A stretch of 64,000 nt of DNA, taken from assembly GCF_009856605.1 (NCBI RefSeq), contig NZ_CP047242.1:248001-312000 (forward strand), written 5' to 3'. This DNA is from Trichormus variabilis 0441. Its GTDB lineage: Bacteria; Cyanobacteriota; Cyanobacteriia; Cyanobacteriales; Nostocaceae. Both the position numbers and the translations under genes were made by a program. Below, piece after piece: positions 48,632 through 57,049 of this stretch. Position 1 is the stretch's first letter. Each line of letters opens with the position of its first letter. Under the pieces are notes generated by a model that made no database searches, had not been told where the DNA came from, and was given only the letters and a program-made list of their open reading frames with translations.

Positions 48632-49666
48632 ATGGTTCAAGAACGCACAATACCTAAATTTAATACCGCCAACGCCAAAATCACCAAAGAAGAAGGATTG
48701 CTTTTATACGAAGACATGACTTTGGGGCGTTTTTTTGAAGACAAATGTGCCGAAATGTACTACAGGGGCAAAATGTTTGGTTTTGTCCACTTGTACAACG
48801 GACAAGAGGCAGTGTCTACTGGTGTCATTCAAGCGATGCGACCAGGGGAAGACTTTGTTAGCAGTACTTACCGCGACCACGTTCATGCTTTGAGTGCTGG
48901 AGTCCCTGCTAGAGAAGTCATGGCAGAGTTATTTGGCAAAGCCACAGGTTGCAGCAAAGGGCGCGGCGGTTCCATGCACATGTTTTCCGCCGAACATGGT
49001 TTGTTAGGTGGTTATGCTTTCGTAGCGGAAGGAATTCCTGTAGCAGCTGGTGCAGCTTTTCAAAGTAAATACCGCCGCGAAGTTTTGGGAGACCCCAACG
49101 CCGACCAAGTAACAGCTTGCTTCTTCGGTGATGGCGCTGCTAACAACGGGCAGTTCTTTGAAACTCTCAATATGGCTGCTTTGTGGAAACTGCCAATTAT
49201 TTTCGTGGTAGAAAATAATAAGTGGGCTATTGGTATGGCTCACGACCGGGCAACTTCTGACCCAGAGATTTACAAAAAAGCCAGCGTCTTTAACATGGTT
49301 GGCGTAGAAGTAGATGGTATGGATGTGCTGGCGGTGCGTGCAGTGGCTCAAGAAGCTGTAGCCCGTGCGCGTGCGGGTGAAGGCCCGACTTTAATAGAAG
49401 CCCTAACCTACCGTTTCCGTGGTCACTCCTTGGCAGACCCAGACGAAATGCGTAGTAAAGCTGAGAAAGAATTTTGGTTTTCCCGTGACCCAATTAAGAA
49501 GCTAGCAGCTTATCTGATAGAGCAGAACTTGGCAGATGAGGCAGAACTCAAAGCCATCGAGCGCAAGATTCAGGACGTGATTGACGACGCGGTGAAGTTC
49601 GCGGAAAGTAGTCCTGAACCAGACCCTAGCGAATTGTATCGCTTTGTCTTCGCAGAAGACGAATAA
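48632..49666 (+). CDS. pdhA: Pyruvate dehydrogenase E1 component, alpha subunit
   Basis: A 344-residue thiamine-diphosphate enzyme subunit that decarboxylates pyruvate for acetyl-CoA synthesis. Seen: [33 protein letters not shown], the TPP motif [20 protein letters not shown] ending in VENNKWAIG, and the phospho-loop-like [16 protein letters not shown]. Length is right for the alpha subunit. The beta subunit is not adjacent, as is usual in cyanobacteria. Confidence 0.96.
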   Translation: MVQERTIPKFNTANAKITKEEGLLLYEDMTLGRFFEDKCAEMYYRGKMFGFVHLYNGQEAVSTGVIQAMRPGEDFVSSTYRDHVHALSAGVPAREVMAELFGKATGCSKGRGGSMHMFSAEHGLLGGYAFVAEGIPVAAGAAFQSKYRREVLGDPNADQVTACFFGDGAANNGQFFETLNMAALWKLPIIFVVENNKWAIGMAHDRATSDPEIYKKASVFNMVGVEVDGMDVLAVRAVAQEAVARARAGEGPTLIEALTYRFRGHSLADPDEMRSKAEKEFWFSRDPIKKLAAYLIEQNLADEAELKAIERKIQDVIDDAVKFAESSPEPDPSELYRFVFAEDE

Positions 49667-49767
49667 ATTGAGGACTGGGGATTGGGGATGAGGGAGTAGG
49701 AATTATATATTCAGCCTCTAAACCCCAACGCCTCACCTCTACCCCCTAGCCCCTGAGGACTCAACTT

Positions 49768-50637
49768 GTGTTTAGTATTGCCATCCAACAGCAACAGTAC
49801 AAAACCTATATCCTTTCTGATGAAACAACTGGCTCTCAACTGGAAGTTGTACCAGAACGTGGCGGTATTATTACCCGTTGGCGTGTGAAGGGAGAGGAAA
49901 TTCTCTACCTAGACGCTGAACGTTTCACTCATCCAGATTTGAGCGTCAGAGGTGGAGTACCAATTTTATTTCCCATCTGCGGCAACTTACCGGATAATTC
50001 TTACACCCTCAACGGTCAGCAGTACACACTCAAACAACATGGGTTTGCCCGTGATTTGCCCTGGGAGGTAGTTGAGCAGACCACTAAGGACACTGCTGCA
50101 CTGACGTTAGTTCTCCGCAGCAACGAACAGACAAAGGCGGTTTATCCTTTCGATTTCCAACTAGTATTCACTTACGTGCTACAAGGGAATACTCTAGAAA
50201 TTCGCCAGGAATACCAAAATCTATCATCTACCCAATTGCCCTTCTCGGCTGGGTTCCATCCTTACTTCTTGACTGGGGATAAAAATCAACTGGAGTTCGA
50301 CATTCCCTCCCAGGAATATCAAGACCAGCAAACAAAGGAAGTTCATCCCTTTAATGGCAATTTTGACTTTAACCGTGATGAAATGGATTTTGCGTTTGGT
50401 CACATCACCAGCCAGTCTGCTAGTGTAATCGACCGTAATCGGCAGTTTAAACTAACTTTGGATGCTGATGATATTTTTTCAATGTTGGTATTTTGGACGC
50501 TGAAGGGCAAAGAATTCTATTGTCTAGAACCTTGGAGCGCTCCTCGTAACTCCCTGAATACTGGTGAAAAGCTGACAGTGCTAGAGCCAGGCACTAGCTA
50601 CAAAGCATCTGTAAGATTATCGGCAAGTTTTTTCTAA
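49768..50637 (+). CDS. Aldose 1-epimerase family protein
   Basis: A 289-residue galactose-mutarotase-fold enzyme that likely interconverts anomers of a sugar or sugar phosphate. Seen: VVPERGGIITRWRVKG, GVPILFPICGNLPDN, KQHGFARDLPWEV (H), FSAGFHPYF (catalytic H) and CLEPWSAPRNSLNTG (catalytic E). The start is GTG at 49768. It follows pdhA after about 100 bp of G/C-rich repeat-like sequence. Confidence 0.9.
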   Translation: MFSIAIQQQQYKTYILSDETTGSQLEVVPERGGIITRWRVKGEEILYLDAERFTHPDLSVRGGVPILFPICGNLPDNSYTLNGQQYTLKQHGFARDLPWEVVEQTTKDTAALTLVLRSNEQTKAVYPFDFQLVFTYVLQGNTLEIRQEYQNLSSTQLPFSAGFHPYFLTGDKNQLEFDIPSQEYQDQQTKEVHPFNGNFDFNRDEMDFAFGHITSQSASVIDRNRQFKLTLDADDIFSMLVFWTLKGKEFYCLEPWSAPRNSLNTGEKLTVLEPGTSYKASVRLSASFF

Positions 50638-50699
50638 AACCCCTTTACAAGTCTATGGATGTTTATGCTATGATGGCAAAGTTGCGAAACAAACCGCAA

Positions 50700-50771
50700 G
50701 GGTCGCTAACTCAACGGTAGAGTACTCGGCTTTTAACCGATTAGTTCCGGGTTCGAATCCCGGGCGACCCA
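50700..50771 (+). tRNA. tRNA-Lys (anticodon TTT)
   Basis: A 72-nt cloverleaf. Acceptor GGGTCGC (50700-50706) pairs with GCGACCC (50764-50770); D-arm ACTC/GAGT; anticodon loop CTTTTAA gives TTT; T-arm CCGGG-TTCGAAT-CCCGG. Discriminator A; CCA is not encoded. It stands alone in a 322-bp gap, followed by a TATTGGGCATTGCCCACC repeat near 50910-50930. Confidence 0.95.
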
Positions 50772-50959
50772 TAAAAGAAAGAAACAAACTCGCTGATACT
50801 TTTGAATGAAGGTAAAAGAGGGTTTTATAATAAGAGCAAATTTACAGTGTTGATAATCTGCGCCCTATTTGTTTTTTAAAACTATAGGGTGACTGTCAAT
50901 ACCGTTTTGGTATTGGGCATTGCCCACCCTAAAAATATTTTTTTGTTCTGTATCTAGAG

Positions 50960-51307
50960 TTAGTACAGACCTTCAGCTTTGCAGTATATTTTTTTTGGTG
51001 GTTCATTAAAGTATTTAAATAATGCCGGACATAACCATCCTTCTAAATTATTTTTACTCCAGTAATACCAATGTCCATTATATTCTTCCCTGAGCCAAAT
51101 CAATTCTGCTTTATATCCAGGAAAAGGACTGCTAGAAAATAAAAGTTTAAACCCCTCATCGACATTAGCAATTTCTTGAATCAAAATATCAATCATTTCT
51201 GGGACACCACTAACAAATGGTTCCTGAACTAGACCTGCGCGCTCATCATCAAATACCCAGATTTGATTATGTTTATATGGGAAAATCACCATTATTGAGT
51301 TAGCCAT
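50960..51307 (-). CDS. Conserved small protein (DUF6717-like)
   Basis: A 115-residue soluble protein: MVIFPYKHNQIWVFDDERAG at the start, PFVSGVPEMIDILI in the middle and LWLCPALFKY-type segments towards the end. I recall an annotated cyanobacterial family (DUF6717) like this, with moderate certainty. No catalytic residues or signal are seen. It is alone in its unit. Confidence 0.65.
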   Translation of the reverse strand: MANSIMVIFPYKHNQIWVFDDERAGLVQEPFVSGVPEMIDILIQEIANVDEGFKLLFSSSPFPGYKAELIWLREEYNGHWYYWSKNNLEGWLCPALFKYFNEPPKKIYCKAEGLY

Positions 51308-51552
51308 TAGTGATTACTGCTAAGGAATAAAATATTTTTGGCCTCTAGATTTTATTGATTGAATCTCAAATTATATTTTTCTGATGTCTTCAGCCAAGAA
51401 TCACATCAAGATAAAAGGTACTGAAAATACTGTGTATTCTGGATAAGTCAATATAACAATAGATGACGAATAACTGAAATTGATGTGGTATTGCGTAAAT
51501 TGTCCTTAACACAGTTTATTCTATACAGGAATTAGGAGCAAATTCTTTCATT

Positions 51553-52341
51553 ATGTGCCGTCTACTTGCCTACCTTGGTTCGCCTGTTTCTCTGGAATAT
51601 CTCTTATATAAACCAGAACATTCGCTGATAGTTCAAAGTTACCAACCCCGTGAAATGACTTCTGGGGTGGTAAATGCAGACGGCTTTGGTGTGGGTTGGT
51701 ATCATAGCCAAAAAGATACTGAACCTTTTACCTATAAAAATACTCTGCCTATTTGGAATGATATTAATTTGCCTAGTCTGAGCCGTTATGTGGAATCTAA
51801 GTGTATTTTAGCTTATGTTCGTAGTGCGACAGCAGGACAAGCTCTAGATTTTGCCAACTGTCAGCCATTTCATTATAAGCAATCCCTATTTATTCATAAT
51901 GGTTACATTGAGAATTTTCGCAAGACCTTACATCGCAAACTCCGCAGTACTTTAACCCCAGATTTTTACGAACATATCAATGGTAGTACTGATTCTGAGC
52001 ATATTTTTGCATTACTACTTTCTCAAATACAAAGTAATAAACATCGTTCTGTAGAGTCGGTTTTACGTAACACTTTACTAATGCTGTGGGAGATGGCAAA
52101 ACGTCATCAAGTTAATGCTTCTGCAAATGTAGTTTTTAGTGATGGTCATCGCCTCATCGCCTCCCGGTTTGCTTCATCTTCATCACCGCCATCGCTGTAT
52201 TGGCTCAAAGATGATTTGACTTTTCCTAATTCTGTCATTATTGCATCTGAACCATTGTTTGCAGGTAATTGGACTGCTTGTCCAGAAAATAGCATTATCA
52301 GTGTGGGAGAGGATTGTGATATCAAAATTGAAAGCATCTAG
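51553..52341 (+). CDS. egtC: EgtC-like class II glutamine amidotransferase (ergothioneine synthesis)
   Basis: A 262-residue amidohydrolase of the Ntn (class II) type. The mature N terminus is Cys2 (MCRLLAYLG), with the conserved GVVNADGFGVGWY, YVRSATAG and FIHNGYIENF segments. In the pathway it removes glutamate from the gamma-glutamyl-hercynylcysteine sulfoxide intermediate. It overlaps or abuts egtB and is upstream of egtD, making the set recognisable. Confidence 0.9.
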   Translation: MCRLLAYLGSPVSLEYLLYKPEHSLIVQSYQPREMTSGVVNADGFGVGWYHSQKDTEPFTYKNTLPIWNDINLPSLSRYVESKCILAYVRSATAGQALDFANCQPFHYKQSLFIHNGYIENFRKTLHRKLRSTLTPDFYEHINGSTDSEHIFALLLSQIQSNKHRSVESVLRNTLLMLWEMAKRHQVNASANVVFSDGHRLIASRFASSSSPPSLYWLKDDLTFPNSVIIASEPLFAGNWTACPENSIISVGEDCDIKIESI

Positions 52342-53581
52342 TGTGAAAGGGTTGATTGCTTTTGCTTTGGAGGAATGTCGCACTAAAACCCTCAGTTTAT
52401 TTGCAGGTATGGATGCAGCTACATTCTGTTGTCAACCTCATGCTGATTTCAGTCCTGTGGGTTGGCATTTGGGACATATTGCCTATATAGAATCTCTGTG
52501 GGTATTAGAACATAGTGCTGATTTACCATGCTTATTTCCCCAATATCGTCAGTTATTCGCAGCTGATGGTTTACCGAAAACGCAACGAGTCCAATTACCA
52601 GAAATAGCAGAAATTATTTATTACTTGGATACAGTGAGAGCAAAAGTGCTGGAATATCTAGAAGTAGCTGATATCCTACAGCAAGAACGACTTTGGCGCT
52701 TTTTAATTCAGCACGAAAGCCAACACTGCGAAATCATCACTATGGTGTTGGAATTGCTTGATGGTCAACGGTCAATGGTCAATGGTCAACGGTCAACGGT
52801 CAATGGTCAAACCTTAAATTCTGTGGGGGAGATGGTGGAAATTCCCGCAGGTGAGTTTGAGTTGGGTAACGATTCCATTGATGCTTTAGATAATGAGCGT
52901 CCGGCACATAGAGTTTATTTAGATACTTACTGGATTGACCGCTACCCTGTGACTTGTGGTGAATATTGGATATTTATGGAGGCTGGAGGGTATCAAAACC
53001 CTGAATGGTGGTCAGTAGCAGGTTGGGAATGGTTACAAACGGAGCAAGTAATACAACCACTTTACTGGAATCGCCTAAGCTCTACCACAGAGAATCACCC
53101 AGTATATGGTGTTAGTTGGTATGAAGCCGAAGCTTATGCACGGTTTGTTGGTAAGCGTTTACCCACAGAGGCTGAATGGGAAAAAGCCGCAAGTTGGAAT
53201 GTCAAAGCTAACTGTCGCCACACCTACCCTTGGGGGGAAGATATCCCCACACCTCAAAATTGTAATTGTGATGGACTACGACGAGGTTTAGGCGATAAAA
53301 CCACCCCAGTCAATGCTTACCCGGCTGGGCAGAGTGCCTATGGTGTATATGACACTTTAGGAAATGTTTGGGAGTGGACAGCATCTTGGTTTGATGGTTA
53401 CAAAGGTTTTCAAAGTTACCCATACAAAGGTTACGCGCAAGTTTATTTTGACCAAAAACATCGTGTGTTAAAAGGCGGTAGTTGGGCAACTCGTCCTTGG
53501 GTGCTACGTTCTAGTTTCCGCAATTGGTATCATCCCCAAGTTCGTCAGATTTTTGCTGGGTTTCGTTGTGTGAGGGATTAA
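52316..53581 (+). CDS. egtB: EgtB-like iron-dependent sulfoxide synthase
   Basis: A roughly 421-residue enzyme that joins hercynine with a thiol (cysteine or gamma-glutamylcysteine) using oxygen. Seen: a DinB-like N-terminal domain with iron ligands in GWHLGHIAYIESLW and HESQHCE (His-x3-His-x-Glu), and a formylglycine-enzyme-like C-terminal domain (VEIPAGEFELGNDS, LPTEAEWEKAA, GNVWEWTASW, LKGGSWATRP). Seven GGTCAAY heptamers at 52763-52811 encode the linker between the two domains. The start is uncertain: GTG at 52316 has a GGAGAGG-like site and overlaps egtC; GTG at 52343 is another option. Confidence 0.88.
   Translation: MISKLKASSVKGLIAFALEECRTKTLSLFAGMDAATFCCQPHADFSPVGWHLGHIAYIESLWVLEHSADLPCLFPQYRQLFAADGLPKTQRVQLPEIAEIIYYLDTVRAKVLEYLEVADILQQERLWRFLIQHESQHCEIITMVLELLDGQRSMVNGQRSTVNGQTLNSVGEMVEIPAGEFELGNDSIDALDNERPAHRVYLDTYWIDRYPVTCGEYWIFMEAGGYQNPEWWSVAGWEWLQTEQVIQPLYWNRLSSTTENHPVYGVSWYEAEAYARFVGKRLPTEAEWEKAASWNVKANCRHTYPWGEDIPTPQNCNCDGLRRGLGDKTTPVNAYPAGQSAYGVYDTLGNVWEWTASWFDGYKGFQSYPYKGYAQVYFDQKHRVLKGGSWATRPWVLRSSFRNWYHPQVRQIFAGFRCVRD
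52763..52811 (+). repeat. Seven GGTCAAY heptamers inside egtB
   Basis: Seven head-to-tail 7-mers (GGTCAAC or GGTCAAT, the last GGTCAAA) cover 49 bases in the inter-domain linker of EgtB. 49 is not a multiple of three, so neighbouring bases must compensate to keep frame. The same TTGAC-type heptamers occur between genes near 33.2, 56.1 and 57.0 kb. Confidence 0.9.
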
Positions 53582-53893
53582 CGATGAATCAATTCAAAAT
53601 TAGTCGTGAAAAGGTGTAGCCACTCCGTTAGGAGAAGCTACAGGGTTTTGGGAGTTTTATACATGAGAAATGAAACAGGAATGAGAAAGTAGGATAAAAA
53701 TTCTTACTCAGGATAGGGTGAAACCCCCGCTATCGCTAACGGCACTTTTTTGGACAAAAACCTTAAATATAGCTTTAAAGTTTAAGTATTCCTGCTGTGG
53801 CGTGATGTTATTTATTATGGCTATATGTTTCACTGGCTAGTGTAAAGATTCGTCTTTCAGGGCAATCTCTTACATCCAGCATCCGGAGGTTAA
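53582..53893. other. 312-bp gap between egtB and egtD
   Basis: It contains a copy of ATGAATCAATTCAAAATT directly after egtB (also seen after the HEAT-like gene near 33.1 kb) and a hairpin GTAGC-CA-CTCC-GTTA-GGAG-AA-GCTAC (about 53615-53641). The gap should hold an egtD promoter, with a CCGGAGG ribosome-binding site near its right end. Confidence 0.55.
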
Positions 53894-54907
53894 ATGTCAG
53901 TACTGAAAGCTACTAACAGCATTGAACAACGTTTGCAAATACAGCGTTTGCAAGCGCCAACCCGCGTAGTTACATCTACTGCTGGGGGTGATGTGGTAAG
54001 GGGGTTAACTCAAACACCCAAAACTTTACCCCCTTGTTATTTCTATGATGACAGAGGTTCTGAATTATTTGAGCGTATCTGTGAGTTACCTGAATATTAC
54101 GTGACACGCACAGAAACGGCTATTTTACAAAGGTTTGCGGGTGAAATTGCTCGAATTACTGGCGCTTGCGAGTTAGTAGAACTGGGAAGCGGTAATTCTA
54201 CCAAAACTCGTATATTACTGGATGCTTATCAGCAACTAGATTATCCTCTGCGTTATTTACCGATTGATGTTTGTGCAGGGATTTTGGAAAGTAGCGCCAA
54301 GCAATTACTTCAAGACTATCCTTCCCTGGAAGTTTATGCGCTAGCGGGAACTTATGAATTAGCGCTTGCACAACTGACTCCCAAAAAATTATCTAGTAGG
54401 ATGATTTGTTTTATTGGTAGTACCTTGGGTAATCTCAATCTGCAAGAGTGTGATGTCTTCTTGTCCCAAATTAGAGCAACTTTAAATGTCGGTGAATATT
54501 TTTTATTGGGAGTGGATTTGCAAAAGCCCAAGGAGATTTTGGAACCAGCCTATGACGACAGTCAAGGAGTCACCGCAGAGTTTAACCTCAATATGCTGGA
54601 ACATTTAAACCGAAGTTTTGAGGGAAATTTTGATACGACACAGTTTAAACACTGGGCATTTTATAATGAGAGTGAACAGCGCATTGAGATGCACTTGAAA
54701 AGTGAGCGATCGCAAACTGTCCAATTAAAGTCTCTCAATCTCACTGTTAATCTGGCCCAAGGTGAAACCATCCTCACCGAAATTTCTCGCAAATTTAACC
54801 TCGAAAGCATTCAGCAACAACTCGCAGCTAAAGGTTTAATACCTGTTCAGACCTGGACTGATGTAAATCAGTGGTTTGGTTTATTGCTGTGTCAAGTGCA
54901 AGGATAA
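53894..54907 (+). CDS. egtD: L-histidine N-alpha-methyltransferase EgtD
   Basis: A 337-residue SAM-dependent enzyme that makes hercynine, the first step of ergothioneine synthesis. Seen: CYFYDDRGSELFERICELPE, YYVTRTETAIL, the SAM loop VELGSGNSTKTRILL, YLPIDVCAGIL and ICFIGSTLGNL. Its presence after egtC-egtB completes the usual EgtD/EgtB/EgtC set; no EgtA or EgtE is visible in this window. A 13-bp hairpin follows. Confidence 0.93.
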   Translation: MSVLKATNSIEQRLQIQRLQAPTRVVTSTAGGDVVRGLTQTPKTLPPCYFYDDRGSELFERICELPEYYVTRTETAILQRFAGEIARITGACELVELGSGNSTKTRILLDAYQQLDYPLRYLPIDVCAGILESSAKQLLQDYPSLEVYALAGTYELALAQLTPKKLSSRMICFIGSTLGNLNLQECDVFLSQIRATLNVGEYFLLGVDLQKPKEILEPAYDDSQGVTAEFNLNMLEHLNRSFEGNFDTTQFKHWAFYNESEQRIEMHLKSERSQTVQLKSLNLTVNLAQGETILTEISRKFNLESIQQQLAAKGLIPVQTWTDVNQWFGLLLCQVQG

Positions 54908-55224
54908 GTAATTAAGTTAGGAAATGTAAATCAAGTCCGGCTAATTGCTGAAAATATGCTTGGTATTGTCGGTAACAGGTAATTGGTCTTTCCCATTACC
55001 TGTTACCGATTACCAACTAATACAGATATTATTAGTGATTAATTTATAGGCATTTGCCAAAATAGAAAAACTGTTTTATCTCTATTTCTGTCATGACATT
55101 AATACTTCAACTTCGTGAGTCATACTTGTGGGTTTAGGAATAGGTAATACCAATTCAAAATTCAAAATTCAAAATTCAAAATTAGGAAAATCAGATTTGG
55201 CCTGAGTTTTAAGGTTGGGATGTG
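54908..55224. other. 317-bp gap with egtD terminator and heptamers
   Basis: It contains the 54971-55007 hairpin and a TTCAAAA tandem repeat (about 55154-55181), nothing else. Confidence 0.6.
54971..55007 (+). terminator. Perfect 13-bp hairpin after egtD
   Basis: GGTAACAGGTAAT (54971-54983) pairs perfectly with ATTACCTGTTACC (54995-55007) around an 11-nt loop, 63 bases after the egtD stop. No long T-run follows, so it may act as a terminator or an mRNA-end protector. Confidence 0.6.
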
Positions 55225-55410
55225 TTACTTGATTTTGGAGAATTGGTATAATCCATCGACAAGCATTCCTTCTATATGAAATTCAATAGCTTCTGTAATC
55301 AGTTGTTTAACTTCTTCTAAAGTTTCACCCACAGCTACACATCCTGGTAAATCAGGTACATAAGCACCATAGCTAGTTTCACCCTTTTCAATTACAACCG
55401 CGTAACGCAT
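55225..55410 (-). CDS. HicB-like antitoxin-family protein, probably with altered C terminus
   Basis: A 61-residue protein with the HicB/UPF0150 core: MRYAVVIEKGETSYGAYVPD, LPGCVAVGETLEEVKQLITE and IEFHIEGMLVDG. It stops early after LYQFSKIK. In another frame, the next bases read IPILQNQVTH, close to the IPIP-type continuation usual for the family, so a frameshift at about 55243-55247 may have cut the protein. No HicA toxin is adjacent; many cyanobacterial copies are solitary. The start at 55410 is preferred over a longer upstream frame. It follows a hypothetical gene by 34 bp. Confidence 0.72.
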   Translation of the reverse strand: MRYAVVIEKGETSYGAYVPDLPGCVAVGETLEEVKQLITEAIEFHIEGMLVDGLYQFSKIK

Positions 55411-55444
55411 CAATCTTCTTCCAATTCGCTTCCAAACTAACCAA

Positions 55445-56053
55445 TTACCCAATAGGATGATTACCAGGATTAACTGCATGAATAAACTCGCTACCTGAGT
55501 TTGGTCTACCGCGTTTATAACTGGCTTCTTCTGGCTTACCCCATCCCAACTGTAAAACTATTTCTAAAAAATTAGAACTTTCTGATTTCCATAAAGTAGC
55601 CCATTCTGTTCTTTGGACAATTCTCTCTACATCAGACATAAAAATTAACTGATGTTGTTTATTATTATTAAAGCTTAAATATAAATCCATCCCGGCTGAG
55701 GCTTCATACCAAAATTCTAAGATGGAATTTTTAGCAGATTGCAATATTTCCAAATCACTACTTAAAGCAATTAGTTGGGTATCTACTTCTGGATAACGTA
55801 ATATTTTGCCCTTTATGGAAATTTCTTTCCAAAGAATACCGGAAATTTGATATTCTCTTTGATAGTCATGTATGGCATTTTTAAAATCTTGATATGCCGT
55901 GAATTTTTGTAGTCCATCTGTTCTGATAAATTGGTCAATTATAGGATTACCAGAAACTGTTACTTCTAATTTTAGACGCTCTCCTTTAAGGCAAGCTAGG
56001 CGTTCAGCCGCCAAAATTTGAATTAGTTCTTCCGTGGTGTAAACCTTTGACAT
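55445..56053 (-). CDS. Cyanobacterial hypothetical protein
   Basis: A 202-residue soluble protein with no signal or obvious motif: VYTTEELIQILAAERLACLK at the start and DLYLSFNNNKQHQLIFMSDV later. I do not recognise a family. The ATG at 56053 is preferred: the 12 codons upstream translate GGTCATTA-type repeat DNA. It lies 34 bp upstream of the HicB-like gene, perhaps in one unit. Confidence 0.7.
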   Translation of the reverse strand: MSKVYTTEELIQILAAERLACLKGERLKLEVTVSGNPIIDQFIRTDGLQKFTAYQDFKNAIHDYQREYQISGILWKEISIKGKILRYPEVDTQLIALSSDLEILQSAKNSILEFWYEASAGMDLYLSFNNNKQHQLIFMSDVERIVQRTEWATLWKSESSNFLEIVLQLGWGKPEEASYKRGRPNSGSEFIHAVNPGNHPIG

Positions 56054-56082
56054 CAGAACACACTTAATTGGGCGTTGATCAT

Positions 56083-56176
56083 TGGTCATTAGTCATTGGT
56101 CATTAGTTCTAGTTTGGGATTATTGACTATGAACTTTGGACTGTTGACTATTGACTATTGACTATTGACTGTTGAT
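56083..56176. repeat. Tandem heptamers upstream of the hypothetical gene
   Basis: Runs of GGTCATTA/GTCATTG (about 56083-56107) and TTGACTA (about 56125-56176). Similar runs lie at 56979-57035 and 58396-58420. Confidence 0.7.
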
Positions 56177-56264
56177 ATTTCGACATTATCTCTTGGCATT
56201 ATGGGGAATACAGTAACAGATATCACTAAAAATTTGGGCAGACCAATTTGGTCTACCCCCGAAG

Positions 56265-56852
56265 TTACTTGGCTAACTCACTACTGAACTCATTGAACGA
56301 TCGCCTTTTTAATTGTACTGATTCGGTGCGTGGTAATAAATCAAATACTTCTCGTAGTCTGTCATCGATTTCTTCAAAAGGAACTTGACCTTGCTTGTTT
56401 AAGACTACCTCACCGGACTGATTAAACACTACAACTTGAGGCACGCCTCCAGAATAGTAATATCCTGGTTCGGTGGGTTCGTAAGTCTTTTTGGATGAGA
56501 TGGTATCCACACTGATGGGGATAATTTCTGCGGCTTTACCGTAGAATTCTTGTACCCGTGAAATTACAATGGCATATTGTTTGCAATCGCTACTGTCATC
56601 CAAGTAGAATGCCAGAAATATTGGCTTATGTTCTGCTAACGATTGGGCTAAAGTAAATCTCGATGGTACTAACGATCCATTACCCGCATAAACCACGAAC
56701 ATATTGCCGTCGTATACATCATCGTTAATACCTGCAAAGGCTGGCTGTATTCCTACAATCAATAGACATATAAGCAAACACAGGCCTTTAAAAACCAACC
56801 GTCGCCAGTCAGCAATCTGTCTATGTAAAAAAGAAAACTCTATACTATTCAT
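56265..56852 (-). CDS. Thylakoid photosystem I accumulation factor-like protein
   Basis: A 195-residue protein of the cyanobacterial thioredoxin-fold family annotated as thylakoid photosystem I accumulation factor. Seen: a membrane anchor or signal (VFKGLCLLICLLIVG, about 20-40, ending PAFAG), YDGNMFVVYAGNGSLVPSR, IFLAFYLDDSSDCKQYA (a single cysteine in place of CxxC) and GVPQVVVFNQSGEVV. The lack of CxxC argues against disulfide exchange. It likely acts on the lumen side of thylakoids. ATG at 56852 is used; TTG at 56855 adds one residue. Confidence 0.82.
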   Translation of the reverse strand: MNSIEFSFLHRQIADWRRLVFKGLCLLICLLIVGIQPAFAGINDDVYDGNMFVVYAGNGSLVPSRFTLAQSLAEHKPIFLAFYLDDSSDCKQYAIVISRVQEFYGKAAEIIPISVDTISSKKTYEPTEPGYYYSGGVPQVVVFNQSGEVVLNKQGQVPFEEIDDRLREVFDLLPRTESVQLKRRSFNEFSSELAK

Positions 56853-57049
56853 CAAAATGAACCTTACAAGCTACTGTTTGTCTTCGGTTTGTGCTGAATG
56901 AGGCAACCTGGGCTGGATATATAATTACGCCCGTATACTATTTTTTAAGATAGCGCCTAGTGGGATCTGTGGGGAATGTTGACTGTTGACCTTTGACCGT
57001 TGACTATGGACTATTGACTAATTACTAATGACTATTAATAAATTAGGGT

